Assembly: GCA_010093515.1 (NCBI GenBank)
Contig: MU001676.1
Span: 1 to 64,000, forward strand
Reading direction: 5' to 3'
Source: Lineolata rhizophorae
Taxonomy: Eukaryota; Ascomycota; Dothideomycetes; Lineolatales; Lineolataceae
DNA: 64,000 nt
Position 1 is the stretch's first letter. The number at the start of each line of letters is the position of its first letter. The notes under the pieces were generated by a model. The model saw nothing but the letters and a program-made list of their open reading frames with translations, did no database searches and was not told where the DNA came from. The position numbers and the translations under genes are program-made. Shown here one piece after another: positions 1-10,910 of this stretch.

Positions 1-861
1 CTTGGCAAAAGTGGTCGGCTCGCTTGGGTGGTCGGTTCGCTTGTGAAGTACGTTAATATGGAGGAATAGACTGACTAGGAGTTATTTTTTAAGAAGATAA
101 ACGGTATAATATAATATATACGGCTTTTCGGAAGATTTATCGTCGTAGCTGCTACAACGAGATATTATATAAAGGAAGGAAGGGCAGGGGTAGACGAACG
201 AGAGATAGAAATCTAGCGATAATACGACGCGACCGGGGGCCGGACAATATTTATAAAATCTTTTGCGCGTCGAGGGTTCGAAGTTCGCACAGGCCACGAT
301 GGGAATGAATAAGCTTTCCTAGGCTACCTCATGGGTGGAAAGGTTCGTGTGGACTCGCGGTTGCCGTTCGGGGTACTTGGAGGAAGTTGCCAGGGGCACC
401 TGGGAAGTTGCACGGGAACCGCGCCATGGTTTGTAGTTGCCGCTCAACCCAATGCAGGCCTTCGCCTTCTCGGCTTTCCAGACGAGAACTTCCGAATATA
501 TTGAGAGATATGGGACAGCTGGAAGTTGCCGCGCAAGTGCTATCCATACATAGGCAGGTGTATGGCGAGTTCGTAACCTGCATACAAAACACAATTATCA
601 ATTCGTGTCTGGCATCCTATTGCGTGACATTCGAAGGCACCTATGCGCGGCCGAATTCTCCCCTTACGCCCTAACAAAACATGGCTCGACGATGGACCAT
701 GAGAACATCGTCATTTCAATCACCAAAGCAAACAACCAACTAACACGCTGTATTGTACAAGCGAGCAACAACAAAGAACACAGAAAGTTCGTCCATCACC
801 GCTAGGAGGCCGGGTAGCCACATGCTCAGATAGACCTAGCAGCTCAGCTCAAATACGAGAC
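1..861. other. Left-edge intergenic region
   Basis: No gene is supported here. The first 300 bases are AT-rich and begin with two imperfect copies of a 16-base unit (GTGGTCGGCTCGCTTG-like, 11-43). Several short open frames overlap one another on both strands at 320-800, without codon bias or family resemblance, and I treat them as chance. The right part would contain the 3' UTR of the small minus-strand gene that follows. Confidence 0.5.
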
Positions 862-1542
862 TTATTTAGTCCAGCCCTGTTCCGCAAAAAGCCGTCAGTG
901 TTCACCTTCCTTGGATTCATTGATGCGCAGGACACGATAGCATCTCCTCGCTGAAAGAAAAAAGCCATCCCGGAAAACTCACCTTCTCCTTGAGCTTGTC
1001 GTGGTAGGCCTTGTCGCGCGTGGAGCCCTTGACGTGGCCGTCGCGCGAGCTTGGCGTCGAGTAGATGCTGCCCTTGCGCTTCTGGAACTGCGATGGGGGC
1101 ACTTTGGCGGCGTCTACCGGACGAGAATATTAGCACGCACGAACGCACGCATCCCAAAGTACAGGATAAGAGAAAAGCCTGCAATGACACGTGGCGAATG
1201 GCGAAATGAAGGATGCGCATGGACTCACCCCACTCGCGGCTCATGCGCCGGTCCGACGGCGGTGACTGACTGCCCATCCGCATGTTGTCGTTACCGGCGA
1301 TGTTTTCCAGCTTGTCGCCAGCGAAGGGGTCGTTGTCGCCGGTGCGCTGCTTGGCGAAGGGGTCTCCGGCCGAGGGGTTCCCGGTCGGGGTGGAGTCGAT
1401 GGCTGTGCAGAGTTTCAATTCGTGTCAGTCAATAAATCTGATCAGGTTCGGTCCGTTGGTGACGGGCAGTCGTTTGCGGCGAGATGCCCGCGAGTGAAGT
1501 GACGGGAGCCTTACGATTTGTTGCAGACTCGGTGGCAGCCAT
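862..1542 (-). CDS. Small conserved fungal protein, 115 aa, unknown function
   Basis: Four exons on the minus strand: 1542-1515, 1402-1229, 1113-983 and 876-862, with introns of 112, 115 and 106 bases that all carry GT...AG ends. The start is the ATG in a good context at 1542. The protein is hydrophilic: residues about 10-65 are rich in Asn, Asp and Gly with two DPFA-type motifs, and the conserved-looking core follows (PPSQFQKRKGSIYSTP, then SSRDGHVKG, then AYHDKLKEKGW). I recall small Pezizomycotina proteins with this RxGSIYxTPxSRDGHV core, but no function. The last exon adds only GWTK and the stop; it was chosen over a 32-base intron or read-through because it restores the KEKGW ending and has a CTGAC branch site. 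No signal peptide or membrane segment is seen. The C-terminal exon is the least certain part. Confidence 0.7.
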
Positions 1543-4500
1543 TGCGAACAGAGGGCGAAGCGTGGAAGACTGAAGAGCGCCAGACGCGGTCGAGAGTATG
1601 TGGGAGGGGCAAGGAGTAAGAGTGAAGTGAAGTGAATTCAGGAGTCTATGGATCTCGAAGAACAGTCGAGAAGGTGGGTGAAGGACGGGGAAGTCGCAGC
1701 TGGCTCTTGGGACAGATAGGAAACAACCAGTCCTTTTTAGATGGGGCAAGATGAAAAGGCAGGCGCGGATCTGGGGCAGAGATAAGTAATTTATCTCCCT
1801 CTCGTCGGGGCCCCGCCAGAAACGGGCGGCCCGTATATAAACGGGCGGCGGGGAGCGATCGCATGCCTACGTCAGGAAAAGTAAGGGTGAGGGGCAAAAC
1901 CACACACGCAGCAATGGGGTCACCGATCCAGTCACCAGGCGGGGGCCGGGGTGGATGGAGGGTTAGATCCCATGCCAGTGGATGGATGGATGGGAGGGGG
2001 TGGAATGGGACAGGATAGGGCGGGCGACCCTCTGCCTCTACGCGTACTAGCCCCTCCTCGCGACGCAAACGGGGGGTGCGCAACAAAGAGCTCGTTGGAC
2101 GGCGTCGCACATGATGCGCCACGCCGAACAAGGGAAGGAGGGGCTCGTCTCTAGGGCAGGCGGGCGCAGGGTGCAGGGCAACCGCTGACGACGACGGCCG
2201 GGCGCTGCGCCCCAAGGGACCCCGGCCCCTGCCCAATCGTCCCCAGCCGTTCGCATCTCGCGCGCGCGCGCCCCCATAGCATCCGTGCGCTTCGTGCATC
2301 GCCGCCGCGTCCCCGGTGGCGTCGCCGCCGCGGGGCTGACGATTGGACGGCCGCCGGCTCGGCCAGCCCGCCCAGCTTGGTCCTTCGCAGCCCAGAACAA
2401 ATCCTCTGCTGCGCATGTGTTGCGGTTCGAACCACCAGCCGAGCGGAGGAAGATCTAATTGCGCTTCGCGATGCCCGCGCCGGCCCCAGGCGCGCCGCGG
2501 CGAGACGGGAGGGCAGAGGGGCATCTGGGTGTGACGGACGCCGTTACGTCAGATGGCGGGGCATGTTCGCCTGGCCCGCGCCGATCGGGGGAGTCATCGC
2601 GAGCTCGCGACGAAGGAAATGGAACAGCCGCCGGATGTGTCGAGGCGCTTCCATTGGGCCCCGGACCCGTTCCTCTCGTTTCTTCTCCGGAGCGGCGGCC
2701 CATGGTTGCGCGCCGTGCGCCGCGCTCATGCTTCCACCACGCCGTGCCCTTCTTACGCTCAGGCGTCTTATCTCAAAGGGCTCGCGCGTTGCCCTTCCCT
2801 GGCTGTGCAGCGACACCTTACCCTCTTAGGGGGCTAGCTTCCCGCGGCTTCCCCGCAGTCCCAGTCGTCCTCCACCATGCCGCCCGCCCCTTCGTCCATC
2901 GTCAATATTGGGCTCCTGTTGTGCTCCACCGCCGAAACGCGTTCGGAACCGCGCATCTCGAGTGTGCGTGGCGCGCTGACGCCCCATTGGGCGGCCGGCT
3001 GAGGGGCCTTTTCGAGCGGAAGGATGACGGGGCCCGCAGCGCAAAGATGCGCGGCGGCCAAGACGTCGGCCAAGACGTCGGCCAAGACGACCGATCCGCG
3101 GGACAAGCGCTGCGCTGGAGCCAGGCAGGGGCCCCGAACGCCTCTTGGCCGGCTGGGAGGCGCCGTGGTCCCTGGGTCCATCATCCATCCCGTCACGCAT
3201 CGGCGCTTACACGACGCATTATTCTGCACCTCCCCATTACCAATTCTTTCTTCCTCCGTCGTGGCCTATAGCACTATGTGTTTACATAGTAAGATGGTTA
3301 GGTAGAGCAGGAGGGGAGGTGCGACGGGCTTAAGGGACGCCTCGGACCCTTCTCCCGCCTCTGCCGATCGGCGCATCCAAATCGGGATGGGATGAGCCCG
3401 ACGGTATACCTAGGTGGATGCGAAACTCAGATCCCTCATCTATCTCCGGGAATGTTCCTACGTTCCCCTACCCACATGAGTTGGTGGCCCTCGGATCCCG
3501 CTTGGCCGCGCGTACTGTACTCGCTTGAGGGAAGAGTGAGAGGCAAGGACGGTCCCATCCCGCTCATTTTCACACCTCAGCACTTTTGAAGGTGAATCAA
3601 TCGCTCTCCGAGACTGACGGGTAAGCACGGCTATCCGGCTTCATCCGACGCAGCACGCACATAGTCGAGCAAAACGCCTCAGCAATCTTTGCCTCCCCGC
3701 TTGGCCTCACGATAACTCCGGTGAAAAGGCCGGTGCGTGAGCATTGACTGTGGGTAGGTACATACACAATAGTCCCGTGGCTGTGTACATGAACCTACCT
3801 ATTTGAACACCGTAACATGATGCATCACATGCCCGCATCTGATCGGCGCCCCGACCAACGGCGCGCCCCGAGGCACATCCAAGACCTCATCTTGCTTCTT
3901 CGGCCGGCGAGATAAAATAATAGCCGAACTTGGTCGCCCCGGGTTGTGGACCGGGGGCGGACTGGAGAAGGGAGGAGAGAGGGTGGCCAGAGCCAGAGGT
4001 GGCCTATCGCGGCCGACCCGACGCTCCGGATAAGACGAGACAGGTGCGCCCGTGGCGCCTTAGCACGCGACGATGGTGACATTGGCCCGGAGCCGGCTGC
4101 ATACGCGGACCGGTCTCGTCCGCCGTTGTCATCGGCCATCTCGATTCGAGCTGGGCAGCTAACGAGATGTGCGAGAGCGGTGCCGAGAGCACAGTGGGTG
4201 GGAATTATTTGAGAACCACGTGTTTGCCGATGGAATCTTCTTCTAATCTGCCCAGGGGTCAATCTGCTGTCCATGACCGAAGTAAGAGTTTCATGAGACG
4301 GAAAGGCAGCGTTTGACAACGATCCTTCCTTTTGCCAACAGCCGATGAAGGCGGACTTGCGCGTGTTACTCAAAGGTAACTGGTTAGTTGGTGTGGGCTG
4401 ATATTACAAGAAACGGGAAGGAAGAAGGATGTCCAGCCTCTTCAAGAACAAATAGTCGCAACAGCATCCATTCACATACATAGCATAAAAAAAGACCAGA

Positions 4501-5095
4501 CAGAATGGGCCGACTCAATCAAACGCCCAATCGTTCGTTGTAAAAGCAACTCTTGTTCCTTTCCGCCCTCGCAAGAGCTACCAGTAACATTCCGGTGTTA
4601 TTTTCTTTTCGGAGGACCGGAGCGCAGAAGAAGCAAAGGGAAGAGAAACAACGCCGACCCCTCATCCTCAGCTGAGAACAAAAAGAACAATGACTGCAAG
4701 CCGGTGGCCATCGACCTGTCGTGGAGCAAGCGTCTCGACCGTTCCGAGAGAAAGAGATGCCTAAGAGAAGTACGCCTTGTAAATGCATCTGCATAGTAGA
4801 TAGATAGCGACGAAAAAAAAAGGGAGAAGAGAAGGCAGTAAAAAAAGGAAAGCAATATCCGTAAAAACTAAGACCACTTGCCGTCACATGTATTGACCCA
4901 ATCAGCCGACCCATCGTGCATTCCAAAAAAAAAAAAAACAAATGAGACCCGTCCGATGTCGCTTCGTACGCTGTCTGCAGGTAGGCAACTCCGCCTTGTT
5001 TGTTCCGCATTTCCGTCTACGCCTGCTAGCCAACGCCCTGATATCTCCTGAGCAGTCCCGATACGTCGACAGGCTCGAGCGGCGAGTGAAGCGGA
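1543..5095. other. 3.5 kb gap with no supported gene
   Basis: A long GC-rich stretch lies between the small gene at 862-1542 and SYF1. The open frames here (the largest 270 codons at 2459-3271) overlap on both strands, have no family resemblance and follow base composition, so I do not call them. Visible structure: a 12-base tandem repeat GGCCAAGACGTC, three copies at 3056-3090; poly-A runs near 4806 and 4926; and purine-rich stretches at 4800-4870 that probably fall in the 3' UTR of SYF1. The 1.6-2.6 kb part is presumably the promoter of the left-hand gene. Confidence 0.5.
3056..3090. repeat. 12-base tandem repeat, about three copies
   Basis: The unit GGCCAAGACGTC is repeated about 2.9 times, with GACGTC palindromes 12 bases apart. 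It could be a minisatellite or a spaced set of CRE-like sites; the sequence alone does not decide this. Confidence 0.6.
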
Positions 5096-7623
5096 TTATA
5101 TGTCATCATCCATATCAATAGCGTCCGGATTGGCGGCCGACTTCTGCTCTCCGGCAGGCTTTGGCCTATCGCCGCCCTCGGGCCCAGTTCTAGCCGCGAC
5201 AAAGCCGGCCGGGGCGCGGGCCTGCCTCTCGAGAGCAGCCATCGCGTCGGCCCTCTCCTGGGTTGCGGCAGCCTCCTCTGTTTCGCCGTCTTGCTGCTGC
5301 TGGGCTTGCTGCGCGCGCGCAATAGCTTGCGAGGCAATGAAGTTGACGTCGGTGCTATCGAGTTGGTTAGCGAATGCTGAAATGTTGACAAGTAGAACAG
5401 GGGGCTATACTTGTACTGCGCTTGTACGCTCCGCTTGATACGCAGCATCTCCTTAAAAGTATCTTCGTTGCCGTGCTGCACTTCGAACGCCTCCCACTTC
5501 TGCCAAAAGGCCGGGTTGGTACGCGGATCGCAGAACTGGCTCGCATGCCCGTAGATCGCGCGCGCGCGGTCGATCTCGCCCAGCCGCCGCTCCATCTCGG
5601 CGAACTTGAGGCACATATCCTTAGCCTCGGAGTCCGGCAGCGCCGCGATGGCCCGCTCGTAGATGGGGCGAGTCGACGTGAGGCCAAAGTTCGAGGCAGA
5701 CTTAGTGATGTAAAAGTTAAACATCTCCATGCGGTCCTCGTCGGAGACGGCGCGCGTGGCGCGCTCGTAGATGCGCATAGCGTGGCGGGCAAGCCCGCGT
5801 TCCTCCTCGAGAGCGCCGTACATGAGGTAGAGCGTCTTGGCAAACTTGGGCGGGCAGCCGTCGATAGCCTGCTCGAAGAGGTCGCGGAGACGTTCTAGGC
5901 CAATCTTGCGGTCGACGGCCTTGGTGAGGTATAGGTTCCATAGCTCGAAGGCGACGGGGTAGGAGAAAAGGTCGAGACCGCGTTCGTACACCTTGAATGA
6001 CTCCTCGAAGTACTTGTTCTCCTCGAGCAGGTTGGCGTAGTTGACGACTGTCTGGGGCGTGGCGATACGGAGCTCGAAGATGCGCTCGTACACCTTGCGC
6101 GTTTCCTCGAGCGTGCTGACCGACTCGACGAGGTCCACGTAGAAGCTCCAGAGTTTCCAGCTCTTGTGCACGCGCTGCTGTGGCGAGAGCGTCTCATCAA
6201 AGTAGTCGACCGTAGAGCGCTTGGGAGCTTGGGTCGCCTTGGCCATGATGTCCACGGCGCGGTCGAAGTTTTCGTGCCGCAGCTCCATCTCGGCCCATGC
6301 GACCCACATGTCCGCTAGCTCGGCGACGGATTTATACGGCACCCTGACCGACTTCTCCATGAGAATACGTGCGGTCTTGAGGTCGCCATGCTCTTCGTAA
6401 AACTTGGCGTAGTTGACCCACAACTCATGAAATTTGCCGACGGCCTTCTTCGGATGGATGGCGACGATGGCGTCGGCGTAGGTCTGGGTGACCTCCTTGA
6501 GATTGGTTCCCCAGAGACCGACGCGCTTTTCCCATTCGTTGACATTGTGCGGGTTCTGCCTTAGGAGGACGTCGTTTACCAGGAACGGGCGGCGGTCCAT
6601 GAGCTGCTCGAAGCGCATCATGCGTATGTCGAGGTCGACATCGGCGTCCTCGTCTAGTTTGCCCTTGTTAGATCGTGCAGCGGCCTCTTCCATCTTGATA
6701 CCGATGACGGCCTCTTCAGCCTCGGCGTACGTATCGAACACGATGGAAAAGTCTCGCACTGTCATAGCAGTCGTGATACCTTCCTCAAACACGTCCCTCG
6801 CTCGCTCGTAGTCGCCCTTGTTAATCCAATATCGAGCGAGACCGACCCATAGGATGCCCGTCTGGTCCGGAAAACGCGTAATGCTGCTCCTAATGATAGC
6901 ATCCACATTAACACCTGCATCCTCTCCAGTCTCGATTTCCTTAGCGTGGTCGATAATTAACTCCATCATCTCGGTGAGGAACTGGAACGGCCCTTTGGCC
7001 TCCTTGCTACGGAAGCGAGGGTTGTTAAGGATGTTTATGTACTGCTTGACGGCCTCGTTGTAGCGGCGCATGTCGACGAGGAGCTCGATGAAGTCTTCAG
7101 CATGCTCCGGATGGATCTGAATATACCGACGCCAGATCTTGACCGCAGTTTCGCCCGACGCCTTGTTTGCAAACGGTCGATACAGCGCCCAGATGCGATT
7201 GTGCTGGGTGAGGGGTAGGGCGCGGAGGGCACGGTCAAAGGTGCGGCGGGTAGTGGTAACGAGCGGTTGCTTGGTGAGAAAGGAAAGATACATTTCCCAG
7301 ACGCGCGGCATCTTGTTGAGCAGGACGAGGGCGCGCTCGAACAGGGCGTTGACCTTGAGGAACAGCGGCGCGAACTTGGCCGGGTCCTTGCCGTTCAGGT
7401 GCTTGATGCGCAGCTCGAGGTACATCTTCCACAGCTTGTAGGAGCGCGGCAGCGCGGTGCAGGCGCGCTCGAGCACGAAGGCCTGGTCGGCGACGCTGCC
7501 GTGCTTCTTCTTGTGTAGGGCGTACTCGAGCCACGGCTTGACGCTGCCGGGCTGGCGCGCCAGGTCCTGCTCGAACGAGACGTCATCGTCCGAGACGAAG
7601 CGGCGTACGATGCTGGTCGCCAT
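5096..7623 (-). CDS. SYF1: Pre-mRNA-splicing factor SYF1 (XAB2 family)
   Basis: Minus-strand gene with exons 7623-5411 and 5354-5096 and one 56-base intron close to the 3' end; 823 aa. SYF1 is a scaffold of the Prp19-associated (NTC) complex in the spliceosome. Nearly the whole protein is made of half-a-TPR (HAT) helix pairs, for example LPRSYKLWKMYLELR, LLNKMPRVWEMYLSFL and HKSWKLWSFYVDLVES, followed by an acidic Asp-rich end (DAIDMDDDI). The intron is required: without it the frame leaves the family pattern after SVQAQY, and with it the sequence continues NTDVNFIASQAIARAQQ as in orthologues. An in-frame ATG exists upstream at 7752, but the intervening 43 residues are Pro/Ala/Ser-rich and unlike orthologues, which begin shortly before the SDDD segment, so 7623 is preferred. 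It is divergent from the V-ATPase subunit D gene. Confidence 0.95.
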
Positions 7624-8343
7624 TGTCGTCGCGGTCTTCGCCGCCGGGGCCGACACGGCCGGGGCAGGGAAGCGCTTCGTCGACGGCGGCGACTGCGACG
7701 ACTGCGGCGCCGAAGGAGCGGCGGGGGACGGCTGCAGCGCTGGGCCGGGCATCGAAGCGGGCGATGCCGCGACCGAAGCAGGCCGGGGGTAGGTGGATTG
7801 GGCGGCGGTGGCGGCGAGTCGGGCGCGATGAGCGGCCGCGTGGTGTTGCGGTCGGATTCTCGTCCTCAGCCGCGACGGAAGTTGCAGCTCGCGGCGCCAC
7901 TAAGCGCGCGCTACGCGCGTTCGAGGCGGGCACGTGCACGCAGCCGGCAGCGGCGAGTGGCTGGGACGAAGCTCGAGCGAGCCGGTTGTCACGGTCGTAT
8001 CATGGGGAAAACTGCAGCAAGATTGACGTTGCAGACGCAGCGGAGAGGCAGGACACGAGACGAAGAGTGTAGGTACAGCAGCTGTGAGGCTAAAAAAATA
8101 TCGTCGGAGCTCCATCAGCCGCGCACGCGCCCGGCCGGGGTCCGCGCAACGACGAGGCTTGGCACCCGCATGGGCCAGGCGAGCTTCATGCAACGCCGAC
8201 CCCGCCGTCCACGGTCCGCCTATCACCACCACCACGACCACGCGGTCTTGTGCTGCAGCGTCGACGCCCCCTCGACGACCGTTTCAACTGCCTCGTCCCA
8301 TCCACCCCCGGGCCTCTGACCCCGCCACGTCAGATCCGCCATC
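7624..8343. promoter_or_regulatory. Divergent SYF1 / VMA8 promoter region
   Basis: 720 bases separate the two divergent start codons. The stretch is GC-rich near SYF1 and has a CAC-rich stretch (CACCACCACGACCACG) at about 8225-8240. No clear TATA box is seen. Open frames inside it on both strands are not supported as genes. Confidence 0.5.
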
Positions 8344-9364
8344 ATGTCCGGGAGCGGGGTACGTTCTCTCCCCCGAGTTGCTCGAGCTCTCAAGCTGCGA
8401 CACCGCGTTATGCCGCACCCATGCTGATAACAGCCGCCGCCCGGCTACGCAGGCTCGCGAGGCCGTCTTCCCTACGCGGCAGTCGCTGGGTCTCATGAAG
8501 AGCAAGCTCAAGGGCGCTCAGACCGGCCACGATCTGCTCAAGCGCAAGAGCGAGGCCCTCACCAAGTCAGTCAGCTGCCCGCCGATTGTTATGCACGAAA
8601 CAGGCTAACCGCGATCGACCCAGGCGTTTCCGAGGTATGCATCCTCATATATGCGATCGCCGGCACCGCGCACGCTGACTGCTCTCAGAGATCACCCGCC
8701 GCATCGATGAGGCCAAGCGCAAAATGGGCCGCGTCATGCAGGTCGCCGCCTTCTCGCTGGCCGAGGTCACCTACGCCGTCGGCGGCGACATCGGCTACCA
8801 GGTCCAGGAGTCGGCCAAGTCGGCCCGCTTTCGCGTCCGTACCACCCAGGAAAACGTCTCCGGCGTCTTCCTCCCGGCCTTCGAGAGCTACCAGACCGAG
8901 GGCAACAACGACTTCAGCTTGACCGGCCTAGGTAAAGGAGGGCAGCAGGTCCAACGCTGCAGGGAGACGTATGCGCGCGCCGTCGAAGCCTTGGTCGAGC
9001 TGGCCAGCCTGCAGACGGCCTTCGTGACGCTGGATGAGGTCATCAAAGTCGTGAACCGGCGTGTGAATGCAATGTAAGCGTTCCTACCGCGCGTCTTGCG
9101 CTACGCGCTGACCCCGCCAGCGAGCACGTCATCATCCCCAGGACCGAAAACACCATCAAGTACATCAACTCTGAACTTGACGAGCTGGACCGTGAGGAGT
9201 TCTACCGGCTGAAGAAGGTCTCTGGCAAGAAGGAACGTGACGCCCACGCCGCCGAGCTCGAGAGGGCCGAGGACAAGGACGCGGCGATGAGAAAAGAGAA
9301 GGCGTCGGAGGCAGAGAGGCATGATATGTTGGGAGAGGAAGGCAACGAGGACGTCATCTTCTAA
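8344..9364 (+). CDS. VMA8: V-type proton ATPase subunit D
   Basis: Five exons: 8344-8358, 8453-8565, 8624-8634, 8689-9073 and 9121-9364, giving 255 aa. Subunit D is the central rotor stalk of the V1 sector and couples ATP hydrolysis to proton pumping at the vacuole and endosomes. The family is unmistakable: KLKGAQTGHDLLKRKSEALTK, KRFREITRRIDEAKRKMGRV, YAVGGDIGYQVQES, ARFRVRTTQENVSGVFLP, then HVIIPRTENTIKYINSELDELDREEFYRLKK in two stretches, and the acidic end EDVIF. The first exon encodes only MSGSG. The third exon is just 11 bases and supplies the KRFRE junction; skipping it breaks the frame and this near-invariant segment. A paired pump gene (subunit c'') lies about 12 kb to the right. Confidence 0.95.
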
Positions 9365-9582
9365 CGAAGACGGATGCAGCGACGAGGTAACATCGATTTC
9401 TCGGGGTTGGAGCACACAAATTTCTGTAGCACTACGATCAAGGTGTTTGTCCATGACTTTCTCTAGCATCTCAAGCCTGATCCTAGCCTGTATATATTCC
9501 AGTTGAACTCAAATTGCGTTCATGCTTTTTTCTTCCCGTGGGTATCTATCCTACACGATAGCGTCGTCGCGTCACCAATCTC

Positions 9583-10461
9583 CTATTGTCTCTGGTACGT
9601 GACTTTGATGGGCTTGCCCTCGTCCCCTAGCGTCATGCCCGCTGTCCCTTCCTTGGCGCTAATCGCTCCATTCTCCGCCTCGTACTCGACGAAGGCGATT
9701 CCCTTCCTACCCGGCACCAGACGCACCTCCTTGAACCCATCGAACCGGCTGAAGATTGCGGACAGCGCGTCGGCGTCGTAGCCCTCTGGCAGGTTCTGCA
9801 CGAACAGGATCCGGTTGGGCGGCAGGTATTCATCGGGAATGACGGCGGAGCCGCCGGGCGCGGCCGGCTTGGGCCCGGGGCCGGCCTTTACCGTCTTCGC
9901 CGGGCGCGAGGGCATATCGGCGCCGGTCGGTCGCTTGAGCTTCTGCTGCGTCTCCAATGCCTGCTTGCGCTCTTTCCATCCGTCAGCAACAGCGCGCCCG
10001 AACAGCTAGACAAGTAGTTACCCTTCTCGGCGAGCCGCCTCCGCTTGTGCGCCTCGAAATCGTCCTCGGTCCCCTCCGACTTGACCGTGGCATCGCTCGG
10101 GGTGCGGGCAAAGTCAAGCACCATGGGCTTGTCGAAGAGGTCGAAGCCCTGCACTTCCTCTATCGCATGCGCGGCACTCTCGTAGCTATCGAACACAATA
10201 AAGGCCTGCCCTTTGGCCTTGAGGTTGCGCTTTGCCACGATATCGATGATGTTGCCGTACTCGGAGAAGATCTCCGTCAGCGCCGACTTCAAGTCATCGA
10301 CCTTGACGCGCTCCTCGAGGTTGCGGACCTGGGGATGGTTAGCGAGACGTGGGATACAGAGAGGCAGGAGACGTACGTAGAGCCTACAGGAGGTTAGAAT
10401 GGTGGCCAAGCATCAAAAGGAAGGCCGGGACTTACGTCTTGCTTGGTGGAGTAGACGCCAT
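9583..10461 (-). CDS. U1A/U2B''-type snRNP protein with two RRMs
   Basis: Four exons on the minus strand: 10461-10436, 10383-10377, 10328-10022 and 9971-9583; 242 aa. RRM1 (about residues 10-90) has RNP2-like LYVRNL, the spacer KVDDLKSALTEIFSEYG and RNP1-like KGQAFIVFDS. RRM2 (about 165-242) has RILFVQNLP and KGIAFVEYE and ends in KVTYQRQ. A basic KRRRLAEKERKQALE linker joins them. This is the architecture of the U1 snRNP A / U2 snRNP B'' family, which binds snRNA hairpin loops in the spliceosome; a two-RRM fungal protein could be either, so no symbol is given. The second exon is only 7 bases (GCTCTAC), giving T-L-Y of the first beta strand. It is flanked by 52- and 48-base introns, the upstream one with a CTAAC branch site. 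Convergent with VMA8. Confidence 0.92.
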
Positions 10462-10910
10462 GGTGGGTGACAGGGACGGAGCTTCGGGTGGTGCCGCGCA
10501 TCCGCGTCGCTTGCGCGCGGTAGAAGATGCGGGCCACTGCGGGCTGGCAAACGGTGCAAACCAGGCAAACAGCACGGAGCGCCCCGCCTGCCCGCGTCGC
10601 GACGCGACTGCCCGCGTTCCTCGACTGCATCACCCTCGCCCCGTACAATGATTGAATCCGCAGCACGTTCGAGTCCCGGCTCGCATGGACAGCACTCGAC
10701 GCAAATAAGCCACCGCAAGGCGCCGACGCGGCCACTCGCCTGACGTCTCATGTGCCGCTTCGAATTGCTCGGCGTCCTGATTATATATTTCCGGCGCCTC
10801 TTCGAGAAACCGACTCCACCTGAAGACTCGTACGGGTTTCTCTCGGCTTCGCAAGCGTTCAGGCCCAGTCTAACGCGTCGCAGCGCCCTCGACCTGCCCA
10901 GCTACCCGCA

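Noticed and set aside
2403-2440. GGTTCGAACC motif like a tRNA B box
   Set aside because: No matching T stem, acceptor stem or A box around it on either strand. No tRNA gene was found anywhere in the window.
2459-3271. 270-codon plus-strand frame
   Set aside because: Composition-driven Arg/Pro/Ala-rich translation, equally long frames on the other strand, no family resemblance.
4519-5010. 163-codon minus-strand frame next to SYF1
   Set aside because: Phe/Ser-rich translation of purine-rich DNA, probably SYF1 3' UTR.
7624-7752. N-terminal extension of SYF1 to the upstream ATG
   Set aside because: Low-complexity Pro/Ala/Ser sequence not seen in orthologues as remembered; the ATG at 7623 fits better.
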